From the NCBI GenBank assembly GCA_027919835.1, contig JANVFP010000048.1:186001-250000 (forward strand): DNA of 64,000 nt. Direction: 5' to 3'. Every line of letters starts with the position of its first letter. The first letter of the stretch is position 1. This document shows, one piece after another, positions 12,014 to 24,000 of the stretch. Below the pieces are notes generated by a model. It searched no databases and was not told the origin of the DNA. It saw only the letters and a program-made list of their open reading frames with translations. Origin of the DNA: Lentinula raphanica. Its lineage: Eukaryota > Basidiomycota > Agaricomycetes > Agaricales > Omphalotaceae. Made by a program: the position numbers and the translations under genes.

Positions 12014-15000
12014 ATGGACTACGACAACTACGACGCTGTTCTCCATTACCTCTGGGCCCGAGTAAGTTACAGCCATCATGCAACGTGTAACACTCCGGAC
12101 CACAACTCATACTTTCAACAGACCCAAGGAGACGCTTGGTTCAAACCTACCGAGGAGAATATCTCAGCAGGTGTCTGTCTCCGTGTAGAGCAAGGTAAGC
12201 GCATGTCGTTCGCCGCTGTTATTCGCGTTCTGATCTGCCGGATTACAGGTCATTTCAGAGTCTTCCCTTACGAAAATCGATATCTGGTTCCATTCGAGAA
12301 TGGTGAGCACTCCATCGTACCCGCCATTTCCTCAAACTCAGAGTTCCGTCTATCATCAGCTGTTAGGCAACTGAACCCCCTTGTGGCAATCAAAGTTCGT
12401 AGTGCAGCAGTGCACGCTGCTCTCGGAACAGTGTACGGTTTACTATCCGCCTCATGTTCATATCATTCATTCTCTTGCTTACAGTGCGGAGGACGCGACT
12501 GCTATCTATCTCGATGTCGAAACTCGGATCCAGATTTTAGAGACAATCGGCCACTTGCCTACTGCGGACAAAGAGCAATGCGGTGCGTTTATCGTAAGTT
12601 ACCGTTGTCCGTCCAATCGCGAACTCTCTGAACTCATCTGCATGAAGCGCGACGAGCGTGTGCTCATAGTTTGGTCAGATGATCTCGACAACATTCTTTC
12701 CTTGTGCACCGATTTCGAAAGCAAGCTCATGAAACTCGTTTGGCGTTCTCGTGTAACCCTGAGTGGAGCTCCGTCCCTCCTCAGTATCTCTCAGGGTAGT
12801 CCTTCTGTCCCTCCTTCGACTACCGCCTCGGATATCAATCTCGCTGAGAAGCCTTCTGGCTCATCTCAAACTTCGCCTTTGCCCTCTTTGACTGAGAAGA
12901 CCACTCAAGAGCCAAAACCTAAATCGAAATGGAGTTGGAGCTGGAAACTATCGAAAAGAGTTCCCGCGAATACTTCTGACCCAGAGAAGGGTTCGACACT
13001 ACAACCTCGCCCTACGCGCCTGTTCGCTCCTTTCTATGGTGGTTTCGGAGCTGGATTGTCTATCTGTACGTATTTTTAAGAACCATCTCTTGGTCTACTT
13101 CTGATTCTTAGTGTCATTCAGATTTCATCGGATCAGGATTATCTATCCTCATGCAAGAGTATCGGTTGGACAATGATTGGAAAAGGTTTCTGCTTTTGGT
13201 CACCGTTCCATTCCTGTACTGCGTATCTCTTGTGAGTTGCCTTCGCTGTTTGTAACTTCATGGTGCTGATTCCCAACAGTTCTTCGCCCTCCAATCAATG
13301 TCCAGCATCACATTTCTGTACGTAAACTGCATGCTGTGTCCAATTGGATTTTCCCTAATGTGCGAATCTAGCTTTGGCCCAGTCGCTCACTATCACGAGA
13401 ACTCTCGCTACTACTCTGCGGTCCCTCCAGATGCTAATCCCGACCTCGATGCACGCCTCCCTCATGTAACAGTCGAGCTCCCGGTATACAAGGAGAGCTT
13501 GGAAGAGACGATGTGAGCTCTATGTTTCTTTTTGTTCAACCCTTCAGTTCCTGAATGCTACCCCTCAGTGCACCCTCCGTTAACTCCCTCAAGAAAGCTA
13601 TGCAGACATATGCTCGACAAGGCGGAACCTCCTCAATCTTCGTTCATGACGATGGGCTACAACTTATCAGTCCTGAAGAACGCGAACGGCGAATACAGTT
13701 TTATGCCAATCATAACATCGGCTGGGTTGCTCGACCACCTCACTCGAACGATCCTGATGGTTTCAAGCGTGCTGGTCGGTTCAAGAAAGCGTCGAATATG
13801 AATTATGGCTTGGCGCTGTCGTTGAAGTTGGAGGCCAAGTTGGTCGAACTCGAGGCTCAGGAGGCGGCTGTCGTACCATCCGAAGATAATGGTATCCCAC
13901 TAGAAGATAAAGCTCTGCAAATGGCTGTCGAAGAAATGTACCAAGAGAACGGCAAGAAGTGGAAGCCTTGGGCGTGCAATGGTCGATCACTCCGAGTCGG
14001 CGACATAATTCTAATCGTTGACTCTGATACCATCGTTCCTGAGGTAAGGCTGATCTATGCAACCTTCTGACTATGTCCTGACCTCATCATGTGGCTGTAG
14101 GATTGTTTTCGCGATGCTGCTCGGGAGCTCGCAGAATGTCCCGATGTGGCGATCATCCAACATGAATCCGGTCAGTATCCGAGAGTTTTCTATGAGTCGC
14201 TCACGAATAGCGATTGCTCAATCCCGTCTTTCAGATGTCATGCAAGTTGCGCATCACTTCTTTGAGAACGGAATTGCCCATTTCACTCGTCGAATCAATA
14301 AATGGTGAAATTTTGGCCCAATATTCTACTCCTTCATAAAATCTCACCATCTTTGAATAGTATCTCTATGGGATGTGCCAATGGTGAAGTCGCACCATTC
14401 GTTGGTCACAACGCATTCCTTCGATGGTCCGCTATTCAAGATGCCGCCTTTATCGATCCAGATGACGGTGTCAAGAAAATCTGGTCCGAGTCGAACGTCT
14501 CTGAAGATTTCGATATGGCTTTACGATTACAAGTAGATATCCATTTCTCTGACAGTCCTATGAGTCGACTGAGCCTTTTTTACCAGCTCAAAGGATATAT
14601 CATTCGTTGGGCCACATATTCGGATGGAGGGTTCAAGGAAGGTGTCTCCTTAACAGTGGACGATGAATTGAACAGGTGGCAAAAGTACGCCTATGGTAAG
14701 GTGGCTTCTTCGCTGTGTGGAACGTTTCACTAATCAGCAACAGGGTGTAACGAGCTAATTTTCAATCCGCTCATTTCTTGGTGGAAAATGGGTCCCATCA
14801 CTAAACAATTGCGGACTTTCATTTGGTCAGGCGCGCCAGTGCATTACAAGATCAGCATGTGTGTATCCATTCTCAAGACCATGTTCCTTTCTTCTTAAAT
14901 TTCCCTACAGGATGTCCTATATGTTTTCCTATTACGGCTTGGCTGCATCTGTGAGTTCGGAACTTCACGCCATTTGAAATACCTGCTCAAGCGCTCTCTT

Positions 15001-15762
15001 GCCATGTAGGCTTTACTATCTGTCCTCAATTATTTCTTGCTGGGATGGGCAGCTGACGTCGACGGATACTATCTTAAGAGCTTCGAAATATGGCTAGCCT
15101 GTACTGTGGTCTTCCCTGGTGCAGGGAATGTAGGCTATACTATCTTGGAATACCGCTTAGGTCGCCGCAACTTGTTCTCAGCATTTATCGAGAATATCAC
15201 TTGGATCCCATTCTTGTCAGTCTTTCAAACTCTTTATAATCAACATATCAATCTCATGTCCATTTAGCTTCTTCTTTTTCGGCGGTCTGAGTATTCACCT
15301 CTCTGCTGCATTGCTAGCGCATATGTTTTCCTATAACATCAAATGGGAAGCAACGAAGAAGGTTCGCCCCTAAATCGCTATCGATTTGCACATTAATATG
15401 TACATATTTTGTACAGGAAGTTGAGCGGTCGAACTTCTTCATTGAGCTTCCGCGTATCTGGAAACGTTATCGTCACATCATGGTCCTTGGTGCCATTGCT
15501 ATCGCCACGATGATTGTTCTATCGCTTGATTTCGTACCAGAATCTTGGCGTATTCCTGGGACGTCATGGGCTGTTATTCTTCCTCTATCGTGAGCAACTT
15601 CATTTGTGTTCACAGCTTCACGACTGATGATTACATTCCAGAATTGTCACGGCAGGACACATGCTTTTCCCAGTAAGTCTATTCGTAGGGACGAACTAGC
15701 TTCGAACTTACCGTTCTTTCCAGATTGTACTGAACCCTTGGTTGATGATATTCTCTTTCTGA
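12014..15762 (+). CDS. Family 2 glycosyltransferase, multi-pass membrane enzyme
   Basis: Twenty exons starting at 12014, 12122, 12249, 12360, 12485, 13122, 13280, 13372, 13569, 14101, 14235, 14361, 14587, 14744, 14911, 15010, 15268, 15417, 15642 and 15724, stop at 15762, give 903 residues in one frame. A cytoplasmic N-terminal domain and two hydrophobic segments (FYGGFGAGLSIYFIGSG; FLLLVTVPFLYCVSLFF) precede the catalytic core. That core carries the GT2 motifs: HDD at 399-401, DSD at 524-526, SEDFD at about 625-629, and NRWQKYAYG near 664 as the Q/RxxRW-type motif. At least five hydrophobic segments follow. GT2 enzymes of this type are processive polysaccharide synthases using nucleotide sugars. 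This one belongs to a conserved fungal group distinct from classical chitin synthases; its product is unknown to me. With the GH16 gene it suggests a cell-wall neighbourhood. Confidence 0.92.
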
Positions 15763-16947
15763 GGTCTTGATATCCACACCTTCACTTGTATCACTACTCA
15801 CATCAAGGACACAATTGCGAGGATACATTCATTCTTGTGCTCCATTCTTTACCTATTGCGACGTGTCTCTCAATTATTCTATTTGCTTTCGGGTTTTTGT
15901 GACCGATTTTGGGCTTTAATGACAGAAAGCACATGTGCTACTTGGGACAGCTGCATGGACTTTGTGGTCAGTAACGTGAACATAGACTTAAATATTGCTG
16001 TGTATTCTTTACATCATACACATATTGACAGCTAGTTATTCGATGCGCATTATATGCCTTCTCCAGGTTTGACCTGAAACGGATATATACTTACAACAAT
16101 GGTGGCTTCTGCTTTGGCAAAGGTGTATCATCAGCTGCCGAGAGATCTTGCGAACTTCCCATTGTCGTTCCATAAACCACGTTTGAGAGGCAGATACCGT
16201 TGGACTATTTCAATCTTGACGTCTGTCTTCTTCCGCACTTCGATCGGTTGTTTTTCGTGGATGCTCCGGATCTAGAAATGAACCCTTCGATTGCATCCAC
16301 CCAGCTTTCCGTCCTCCTGCAACCAAAATTTTCCAGCTCACGATCTCAAGACCTTGAGATGGTAGAGACGGTGACGATGGAGAGGGAGATGAGGAGAGGG
16401 AGATGACGGTCACAACTGACGACATAGATGTTGTCGCAGGCGTCAACGTTGAAAGAGCTTCGAGGATTGCCAGGAGCGTAGTAAGGGACTGGTTGGGAAT
16501 CAACGAGCGCGGATGAGCGTGTGGACCTTTGGATAGCTGGATATTGTGTATTCCCGGATTCATTATCTTGCTTGTTTGCTCATTCTATTTGACATCTGTG
16601 AGTGTGAGGTGAGATGGGATGGAATGAGGACGCGATGTGAATCAAGCACGATGAAGATTCCGGGTGAGGTAGACGCTGCGCGTGGATGTATGTGTGGTAC
16701 GAGATCGACAGCCATCAACAGAAAATCTGAGTTGATAGTGAAGAGAAGTCGATGAGAGAGCGAAAGAGCAAGAGCAAGAAGTCACATACCCTTGAAAACT
16801 TTGATGCAATAACATCGCACTTCTATCCCTCCTCCTCTGAGTCGCTGGGCATTGGGGAAGGAAAAGGATGTGGACAGATTTGGGATAAGAGAGGGACGAT
16901 GGCGCGCGCGGGCTGTATAATGTAATGATTGTTGCACATGGTGGTTA
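15763..16947. other. Intergenic, converging 3' ends
   Basis: About 1.2 kb between the plus-strand glycosyltransferase stop and the stop of the next minus-strand gene. A Ser/Pro-rich minus frame at 16210-16563 looks like composition rather than a gene. Confidence 0.4.
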
Positions 16948-17479
16948 TTAATGGTATCCATCCATGGACTCCCTCCACTTCTCGAGCTCTCGAGCATGCG
17001 GAAGTCGATCGACGTGTTGATTACTGAAATCCAGTTCCAGTGTCGCGGTCAATCGAATCTGAGGACGCGGCGTCGGTTTGGATTTCGGTTTAAACGTAAG
17101 AACGGGATACGGGCCAGTGACGTATACCTGTGTTAGCATGAGTATTCTTGATCGAGAGCTTGAAATTTCAAGCAGCACATACCTCTCCCGCGTCGCCCAA
17201 CCTCTTACTCTTCAATAATCCTAAGTGCCTACTAGTAGCCTCTCTTCTTTCCTCTTCGTCGTCACTTTCTCGAAGTTGCATAATCCATAAATAGCCATTG
17301 TATCTCTTTCCTTCTAGTCGTTGAACCCGTCCATCTTCAACAGAGATAACATCAGCCAAAAAGTGTGTAAGCCTCTGATATGTGTTGAGAACATCGATTC
17401 CGAGGTCAAAAGATGAGAGAAAGAAGATTGAAAAATCAGCGCCCGTTGACGCTGAACTATTCTTCCCAGAAACCCTCAA
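16948..17479 (-). CDS. Small unrecognised protein, N-terminal exon(s) uncertain
   Basis: Two exons are clear: about 17479-17183 and 17127-16948, joined by a 55-nt GT-AG intron in phase 0. They read through DLGIDVLNTYQRLTHFLADV, RLEGKRYNGYLWIMQLRE, a DDEEERRE cluster, and a second exon with RPQIRLTATLELDFS ending LEKWRESMDGYH. The alternation of charged and aromatic residues and the clean splice argue for a real, probably conserved gene. I do not recognise the family. The start is not resolved: the frame is closed just upstream, and a possible first exon (MVAKQGLPNT..., ATG at 18108, followed by a gtatgt donor) lies 600 nt further up. Confidence 0.55.
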
Positions 17480-19270
17480 CTTCGTCGCGTCGTTTCATAT
17501 CCTGATAAATGATTGTTTGTCTTCATTCCAACCAAGAGCCGAGACGAAAGACTTCCTTCTTGACCTTCCAATACATGGCATGTTATGGGTTGCCCAATGA
17601 CAACGAGATGAGTGCAATTGAAATTGAGGGTCCGATAGAGAATGCGTTGGGGTTACAAAGTGTGTAAGGGAACTCTTGGGAAGGTCACTATGCTCGGGAG
17701 TCGGCCGCCATCTGTTAGGATACCGCTTAGTCCCTGTTGACCATATACATCGTCTCTTTTCTCTCTCTCTACGCCTTATTCAAGATAGTGGCTTTCCATT
17801 ACAGTTTCGTCTATTTCCCTTCCCCTTTGGCTCTCTCTTCCATCTATCTTTCTTCATCTTATGGCGTTGGAAACGGATGGGTGTGGACAGGTCTGGGTCA
17901 GATCAACAGGTGGTCCAGTGAACGGGAGAATGAGTTGCGGGATGGGAAAGGTGTCAAGGGGTGCCGGTGAAGCCTGGTGAGACAGACGAGGTGATGAGAA
18001 TAGGGTTGGGATGAACATACGAGTTTTCGCGGAGAGGATTCGAGAGGGATCCCGACGACCGGTAGCAGGAGCCAGTGGGGTATTGGGAAGGCCTTGTTTT
18101 GCAACCATACTTTGATGTAAAAGCCTCACCTAAGCTCTTTTCTACACCCACAACACGCATGCTGCACACACGAGATCCACGAACGAGGGAACGAGGACAC
18201 GCGTGTACCCGTAAGTTGAATGGGCGGAGATGAAGAGTGGGCAGGTGGCTGAAGCTACACGGTGGAAATTGAGGATGTGTGTGTGGGGAAGGGTGAAGGA
18301 TCGAGGAGGGATGGCCGAGGGGAACAGAGAAGAGAACGAGGATCTAGAAAGACAGGACGATGATATGAGAGAACCGGGTTCCCCTCTCTCGAGTCCCAGA
18401 CGCATCTGTCTCTCCTTTGCCTTTCGATCCCTTTGATTTCACTAGATCCTCCAAATGCTAACCCCCGTCGCCCTTTCCGTCTTCTGCTTTCTTCCCTTCT
18501 GTCAACGGCCCACCGTTTACGCATAGTATCACGGTGAAGCACCAAGAGGGAGGTCTGGTTATATAGACGGATTGTCCACATGTGTGGGGGCGTTACGCGT
18601 TGGGCAGCTGTGGAGTGTGTTGTACCTTCTGGATTGGATTACTATGCGACCAGGTGTGAGCGTTGATAATTCAACTTTTAGCCTTGGAAGGGTTGAGGGG
18701 AGAACGATAATGATGAGAGTTCAGAACATGATGAAATGAGCCCATAGAGATCTCCCTAGACCCTCTCTCTCCGTCTATTATCCACCTGAGCAGAGACCAT
18801 TTCCTGAAAGAAGAAACACTAGCCCCGTGAATCATGCATGTTGAATGAGAACACATTGATGATGGATTCGTGGATGGAGCACTGGCAGTTTGAAGTTCTG
18901 CTGTCGATGGGGAGTCTCCTTGAAGTCCTTATCCCGAACCTTCTGAATGTTCGACCGCGGCTCCTCCCATCCCTCCGTCGTATGCCACGGTCGAACAAAG
19001 CATGTGGGACCAATGGAGTGTCGGATATCCTGGTTCGTTTTCATTAGGATCATATGGCATTGACAACGACGACAGAGTCTATCGATGAAGCTGGAAATCG
19101 AGGGAAATTGAGGAGAGTTTAGACATTGTGTATATGTGCGTGTATGGCGTTCGGCCGCGGTCAACAATGAGCAGCAGCATTCAAGCTGGAAGTACAGGAA
19201 AGTTAGTGAGAGAGCGACGGAAAGAGAAGAAGATGCAATACCTTCAAGAGCTCCACACAATATCGTACTT
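17480..19270. other. Low-information region, possible first exon of the preceding gene
   Basis: Contains the possible first exon at 18108 (-) and several minus-strand frames at 18142-18405 and 18832-19260 with no recognisable domain. C/T-rich and G/A-rich runs around 17740-17880 and 18290-18500 create long frames by composition. Confidence 0.3.
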
Positions 19271-19271
19271 T

Positions 19272-19420
19272 CCCGTCTTCGTCTATAATGTAGCCTTGTC
19301 CTCGTCTATAATCTAGCCTCGTCCTCGTCCTCGTCTATAATGTAGCCTTGTCCTCGTCTATAATCTAGCCTCGTCCTCGTCCTCGTCTATAATCTAGCCT
19401 CGTCCCCGTCCTCGTCCTTG
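19272..19420. repeat. Minisatellite built on a GTCTATAAT unit
   Basis: Five imperfect copies of CTCGTCTATAATSTAGCC (S = C or G) spaced by 22-30 nt, with the spacer CTCGTC itself reiterated. Nothing coding is visible. Confidence 0.85.
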
Positions 19421-20037
19421 AGTCTTGTGCGGGAAGAGTTTGTCGACGATGGACATTATTAAGAAGGGATGGTAGGACAGTCCGTGTGTCACAGTTTTTG
19501 TGGCGGATGGATTGCTGTCCATGCGATTGCAATGGACGATGTAAGATAACAGGTGGTCAGAGAAGAAAAAACAAGCGCGCTTCATCTTGGTTTCGGTTGG
19601 AAAGTTTGATGACCGGCCGTGGCCCCAAGGCCGGTCCTTTACCACCCCAATCTCGAACCATCAGCATCTTCCCAACCCCTTCACCAATCCTCCCCCATTT
19701 TTTTTTACGAGTAGCTACAATGTAACTTTAGAGGATGCTGAAATCCTCATCCTCCCCCGATCCGTATTTCTCCCGCTATGAATTTTTTGAGAATTTCCAA
19801 ACAGAATTCCCTCGTATTGTCAGCATCCTCCGAAATATTGCCTCTGCTGAACGTCTCATGTAACCAAAAATGTCGCCTCGCATATATCCATCATTGTCCC
19901 AACTCCCAGGTCCATACAAGCTGTCCCTCGCCTGCAACGTACATGTTGTTCCCCAAACCCATCCATGGATGAGCGCGAAGAAGCCCCCCGCTCACCTGAC
20001 ATTACCAAATATGTCAAGCTGTGGAACCAATCAATCG
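19421..20037. other. Intergenic, no gene supported
   Basis: About 600 nt between the minisatellite and the tandem duplication. Short frames only. Confidence 0.4.
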
Positions 20038-20423
20038 ATCCCCGACTCGAAGTGAAACGGAGAGAAGGGCCTTGTGGGCTCTAAACGCAATTTTTTGAAC
20101 GCTTAGTAATCTCCGTCACATGCTAATTGCATTGAAACGGTTTATTGATGCGGTTTAATTTTTCACGCGGTTGTAGTTCTTTTCGTTCCGACAGTCTATG
20201 CTACCTCACGGTGAATACCACTTTGAATCGGTGAGTAACGCACCTTGCGTCTACTCTGAATCCCCGACTCGAAGTGAAACGGAGAGAAGGGCCTTGTGGG
20301 CTCTAAACGCAATTTTTTGAACGCTTACAAATCTCCGTCACATGCTAAGTGCGTTGAGGCGGTTTAATTTTTCATGCGGTTGTAGTTCATTAAACATTTC
20401 GTTTCGACATTCTATGCTACCTC
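20038..20423. repeat. Diverged tandem duplication, ~165-bp unit
   Basis: Two direct copies, about 20038-20206 and 20259-20423. Each starts ATCCCCGACTCGAAGTGAAA and ends TCTATGCTACCTC. The first ~75 nt are identical; the rest carries substitutions and small indels. A short inverted match (TTCGAGTCGGGGA) occurs again at 20829-20841. Confidence 0.85.
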
Positions 20424-20895
20424 TGAGGCCTCAATATTAATATTCAACTCGCATCGTATGTCGATAGCGTTTATTCATACTAACTTCCTCGCTTATAACT
20501 TTCTCAGTTCCGACGCCGGTTGGTTCGAAGGGGTCAAACTGATAATCTAATCTGTGTTGTGCTGCAAATTGATGTTATGCCCGGCGCCCGCGAACCTCAA
20601 CATCTGCCTATACAACGATAGACTAGGGTATAGACATCCGCTTTCAATGGGTAATTAAGATACCTCTGCCTTCTCCCAGCTGCGCGGTCGAGGTTCCTTC
20701 TATACTTCCTGCTTAACTCCATGCTTCTCATTTATTCAGACTTTGTACTAATCGTTATATACTTATATCTTTTGCCTACATACTCGTACTCAATAACGAA
20801 TGTTTCAAATCTATCAATGAGTGTCTGTTCGAGTCGGGGACCGCCAGCGAAGGTGGCGTTAAAGCATCAAATACCGGAGCCGGTACAAGGCGTTA

Positions 20896-21321
20896 GGGCC
20901 TGTTCAGTATCGAAATGACGCTCATTTCAAAATTTCATTTCTTTCTCATTTTGTGACCGAATAGGACCGAATGTGACCATTGTTATGTAAACTGTTGCTC
21001 CACCATGTGATAAGAGGTGATAAGATGTGATAGCGGGCGCTAAAATCGGCTCAGAGATATAAACACATCTTTGCCAGGTTGACGCCTGCTGCCGCTGGAA
21101 GCGCTCTATTCAAAACTGCGGAGCGCCCAAGGCGCTTAACAGAGCTTAATTCGGCCTCTCTACCACCCTGATCCAACCGAGTATCCGGACCAACCCGGAC
21201 CCGATGGTATCAGCCACAATTGTCACGCAAAATCACAGGAACTCACACAGCCAACTGATATCACTCTATTAGGAAATCTCATTTCAAAATGACAGCCGTC
21301 ATTTCGGTACTGAACAAGCCC
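20896..21321. mobile_element. PIF/Harbinger-type MITE with TTA target duplication
   Basis: A 426-bp non-coding element whose ends are inverted: left GGGCCTGTTCAGTATCGAAA, right (reverse complement) GGGCTTGTTCAGTACCGAAA, the similarity continuing through ATGACG and an ATTTCAAAAT-like stretch. It is flanked on both sides by TTA (20893-20895 and 21322-21324), the target duplication typical of PIF/Harbinger and Tourist-like elements. No transposase frame is present, so it would depend on one elsewhere. Confidence 0.85.
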
Positions 21322-21705
21322 TTAGCGGTTATTCCCCGCCAGTTGCTTAAAGTTCCGTAGCTCATCCGAACTTCCAGCAGCGCATAGCACTCCAGTAGTC
21401 CTTTGTTACTATTCCCAAGCATTATTTGACATATATTACAAGAAAATGACATTCTGTTTGGGCTATATACTCAATCTATCTAAGTACTATTGTTGAGATC
21501 GAGGGTGAAGCCCTCAGATGGACCTACTTCAAAATGCCTCGAGTACGCTGTGCGCACTTGTCCGGGCAATGCTACCTTATTCAGGAAGTCTCCCTAGCAT
21601 ATTGGGGACTTCCCTCTATGTTTCGGTGTTTCACAATTTTCCATTTGTTTCACGTTTACTTCCGTATTTTCACTTATACACAATATTGTGCCTCGTCCAC
21701 ACCTC

Positions 21706-21925
21706 AGTCATTTACCACTATCAGTGGATCGCCTGAGGTGTGTTTCTTTACTTATTTTTATATAGTACGACCGTAACTCATGGACTACTTACAGTACCAA
21801 AACCTCGTACTTACGTGTACTATTCTTGTCAGGTACTGTACATTGAATACCCAGTCGTTTACCACTATCAGTGGATCACCTGAGTACCAAAACCTCGTAC
21901 TTACGTGTACTATTCTCGTCAGGTT
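21706..21925. repeat. Interleaved tandem duplications
   Basis: The phrase TTACCACTATCAGTGGATC with flanks occurs at about 21706-21738 and 21853-21885. TACCAAAACCTCGTACTTAC and its continuation occurs at 21796-21835 and 21886-21925. Together they look like one ~90-150-bp segment duplicated in tandem and then shuffled. CCACTATCAGTGG is itself palindromic. Confidence 0.75.
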
Positions 21926-22309
21926 ATGGGCCCCATGCTTTGAACTCTGCACAGAAAAAATTGCGATCAACTGAAAATTTAGGGTATGTTCGGGAACCGG
22001 TGACGCTTGACGCTTACCAGCATATTTTTACCTTATGTAGTAATTGGCACATGAACAAAAATATTTTTGATCACATGAGAAATTTCGACTGTTCGGAAAA
22101 CATCGTCAACTTTTCGACACTTGTTCGACACTTTTTCAGCAAGTACAACTACCGTCTGCCTCTTTCTTCTCATGGATGACTCTCAATCCGGAAAGGGGTA
22201 GGGTTATAGGCATTGTTTCAAAAAACGGCTCTAGGGGTTGGCCAGGGGTTGACCCCCTAGTGGCTGTGCCTACCATATATGGTCATGGGGTGGTCCGTTA
22301 CTCCTCCTA

Positions 22310-22418
22310 CATGAGATAGGTATGTATGCATTGGTTGCACAACACTGACATGCCCGGGGTGGGGCGGGGTGGAGGGCATGTCTAAGTTGGGCAACCAATG
22401 CATACATACCTATCTCAT
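22310..22418. repeat. Long inverted repeat (hairpin)
   Basis: Left arm beginning ATGAGATAGGTATGTATGCA and right arm ending TGCATACATACCTATCTCAT pair perfectly over 28 bp, then imperfectly for ~17 bp more (ACATGCCC/GGGCATGT) around a G-rich loop of about 20 nt. It sits just outside the left end of the retroelement and may be a fold-back element. Confidence 0.85.
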
Positions 22419-22498
22419 TATGAAAAATGAAAATTATATTGGCATTTGGAGCAGACATCACAAATGGCTACTAGTGCCCGGCTAAATTATATAGCCGG

Positions 22499-22591
22499 CC
22501 TCTGCCTTTTGCACTCAGGTGGGACAGGAAGTTAAAGTTAGCCAACACTGGGCCAGAGCCCATAACATTCAAAGCGGATCATGGAGGGCTA
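22499..22591. repeat. 93-bp direct repeat, copy 1
   Basis: Identical to 23790-23882 in the same orientation. Starts CCTCTGCCTTTTGCACTCAG and ends CATGGAGGGCTA. Confidence 0.95.
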
Positions 22592-23789
22592 CATAATGGT
22601 ACAGGATAGGTAAGGGTGTAGCTACATACAACTACATATTTACAAACAATGAGAACATACATGATATGAGGGAGAGGAGGGAGGGTGAAGGAAAAACAGG
22701 CAGATCAAGGTTAGATCTATGTAGATAAGAGTCAGTACTATGTAGAAGCTTATCAGACATGATCAGAGCGCACTGAGACACCAAAAACCCAAGATCTAAC
22801 AAAGGAATCAACTCCTAGAGTGTCTGATCACCTTAGATCTGTCTGGATGTGCTTTGGTATCTGTTCAGTGTCTTGATGGTGAAAAATGCGAAATTTCATA
22901 CCAGATTCCTGTATCTGAGACACCTCTGGAAGGCCTGTAGTCTGTACAGATGTAGGAATGTACTGGACAGTGAAATCAGAGCTCAGAAAGAGCTAGGGAA
23001 CATGCAGGCAGCCTCACCCAGGTCAGAGATGGTGGGGGAAGGAAAGGAAGAATGGGAGATCAAAAATTGATGTTTCAACTCGCTTTTACAGGCCTCTGCT
23101 CAGACCTCTGGCACCTGTAACAGCCACATCAATTTAAAACAGCCCCATGATCAATTGCCTGATGCATGTGAAGATGGGATCATGTACAGCTATCAGCTGA
23201 TGATCCAGGCGCCCTATAAGCGCTGGAAATGTCCGAAATATGTCCAGGAATCCATGTGATGAGTCTAGGCATGGTGCTAAGTGATATAGAGGCTCTGGGA
23301 ATGAAATAACGCACAAGTGTTTTGAGTGTGCATTTTAAAATGAGGATTGCAGGAGAACCACTAGACCAAATGCCTTCAAAATTATTTGCATCTTGAAGAG
23401 GACATCAAACTGTATATTTCCATCTAAGACACCTATAGGTTTGATCCAGGAATGCTTTGTGTAGAATAGAAAATATTTCAAAAGCTTTATTAAAGCATTC
23501 TGAAAAAATATGAATAACTCGACACAGAGTGAGTATCATCATAGGGTTATAGTGGACAACTTGTAGGGACAATAGAGCTCTGTATGCGTACACAGTATAG
23601 TGGCAAGAGCACTTGAGAGGTAGCCAGCAATTAAGTGTATTCATGTACACATTAGGTATGATGAAGGTGAAGACCTTCATGTACATACCTGTTGTGATGA
23701 ATAGTGCACTATAATTACTGGGAGATGATCTGTTGTTTGCAGAGGCCTGCAGAAAGGCTCCCTACCCTTGGAATCCGCCTTCATGTCGA
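22592..23789. other. Non-coding spacer between the 93-bp repeats
   Basis: About 1.2 kb, AT-rich, frames under 100 codons only. In a split-direct-repeat element this would be the A2 segment; I could not match it to anything at the 5' end. Confidence 0.4.
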
Positions 23790-23882
23790 CCTCTGCCTTT
23801 TGCACTCAGGTGGGACAGGAAGTTAAAGTTAGCCAACACTGGGCCAGAGCCCATAACATTCAAAGCGGATCATGGAGGGCTA
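23790..23882. repeat. 93-bp direct repeat, copy 2
   Basis: Identical to 22499-22591. It lies about 120 nt behind the recombinase stop codon. Confidence 0.95.
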
Positions 23883-24000
23883 TAATTGCTATGAAATGTT
23901 GTTGAGGGGTGGATGGTGGTGAAAGAAAATGTGAATGAGACGCGAGGTAAATGGTTGTATATCAGATAGGATGATGTTACAAAAGTACTATAGTACAGTT

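Noticed and set aside
22499..23882. LTR pair
   Set aside because: The 93-bp repeats lie on one side of the genes, have no TG...CA ends, and the element encodes a tyrosine recombinase, not an integrase.
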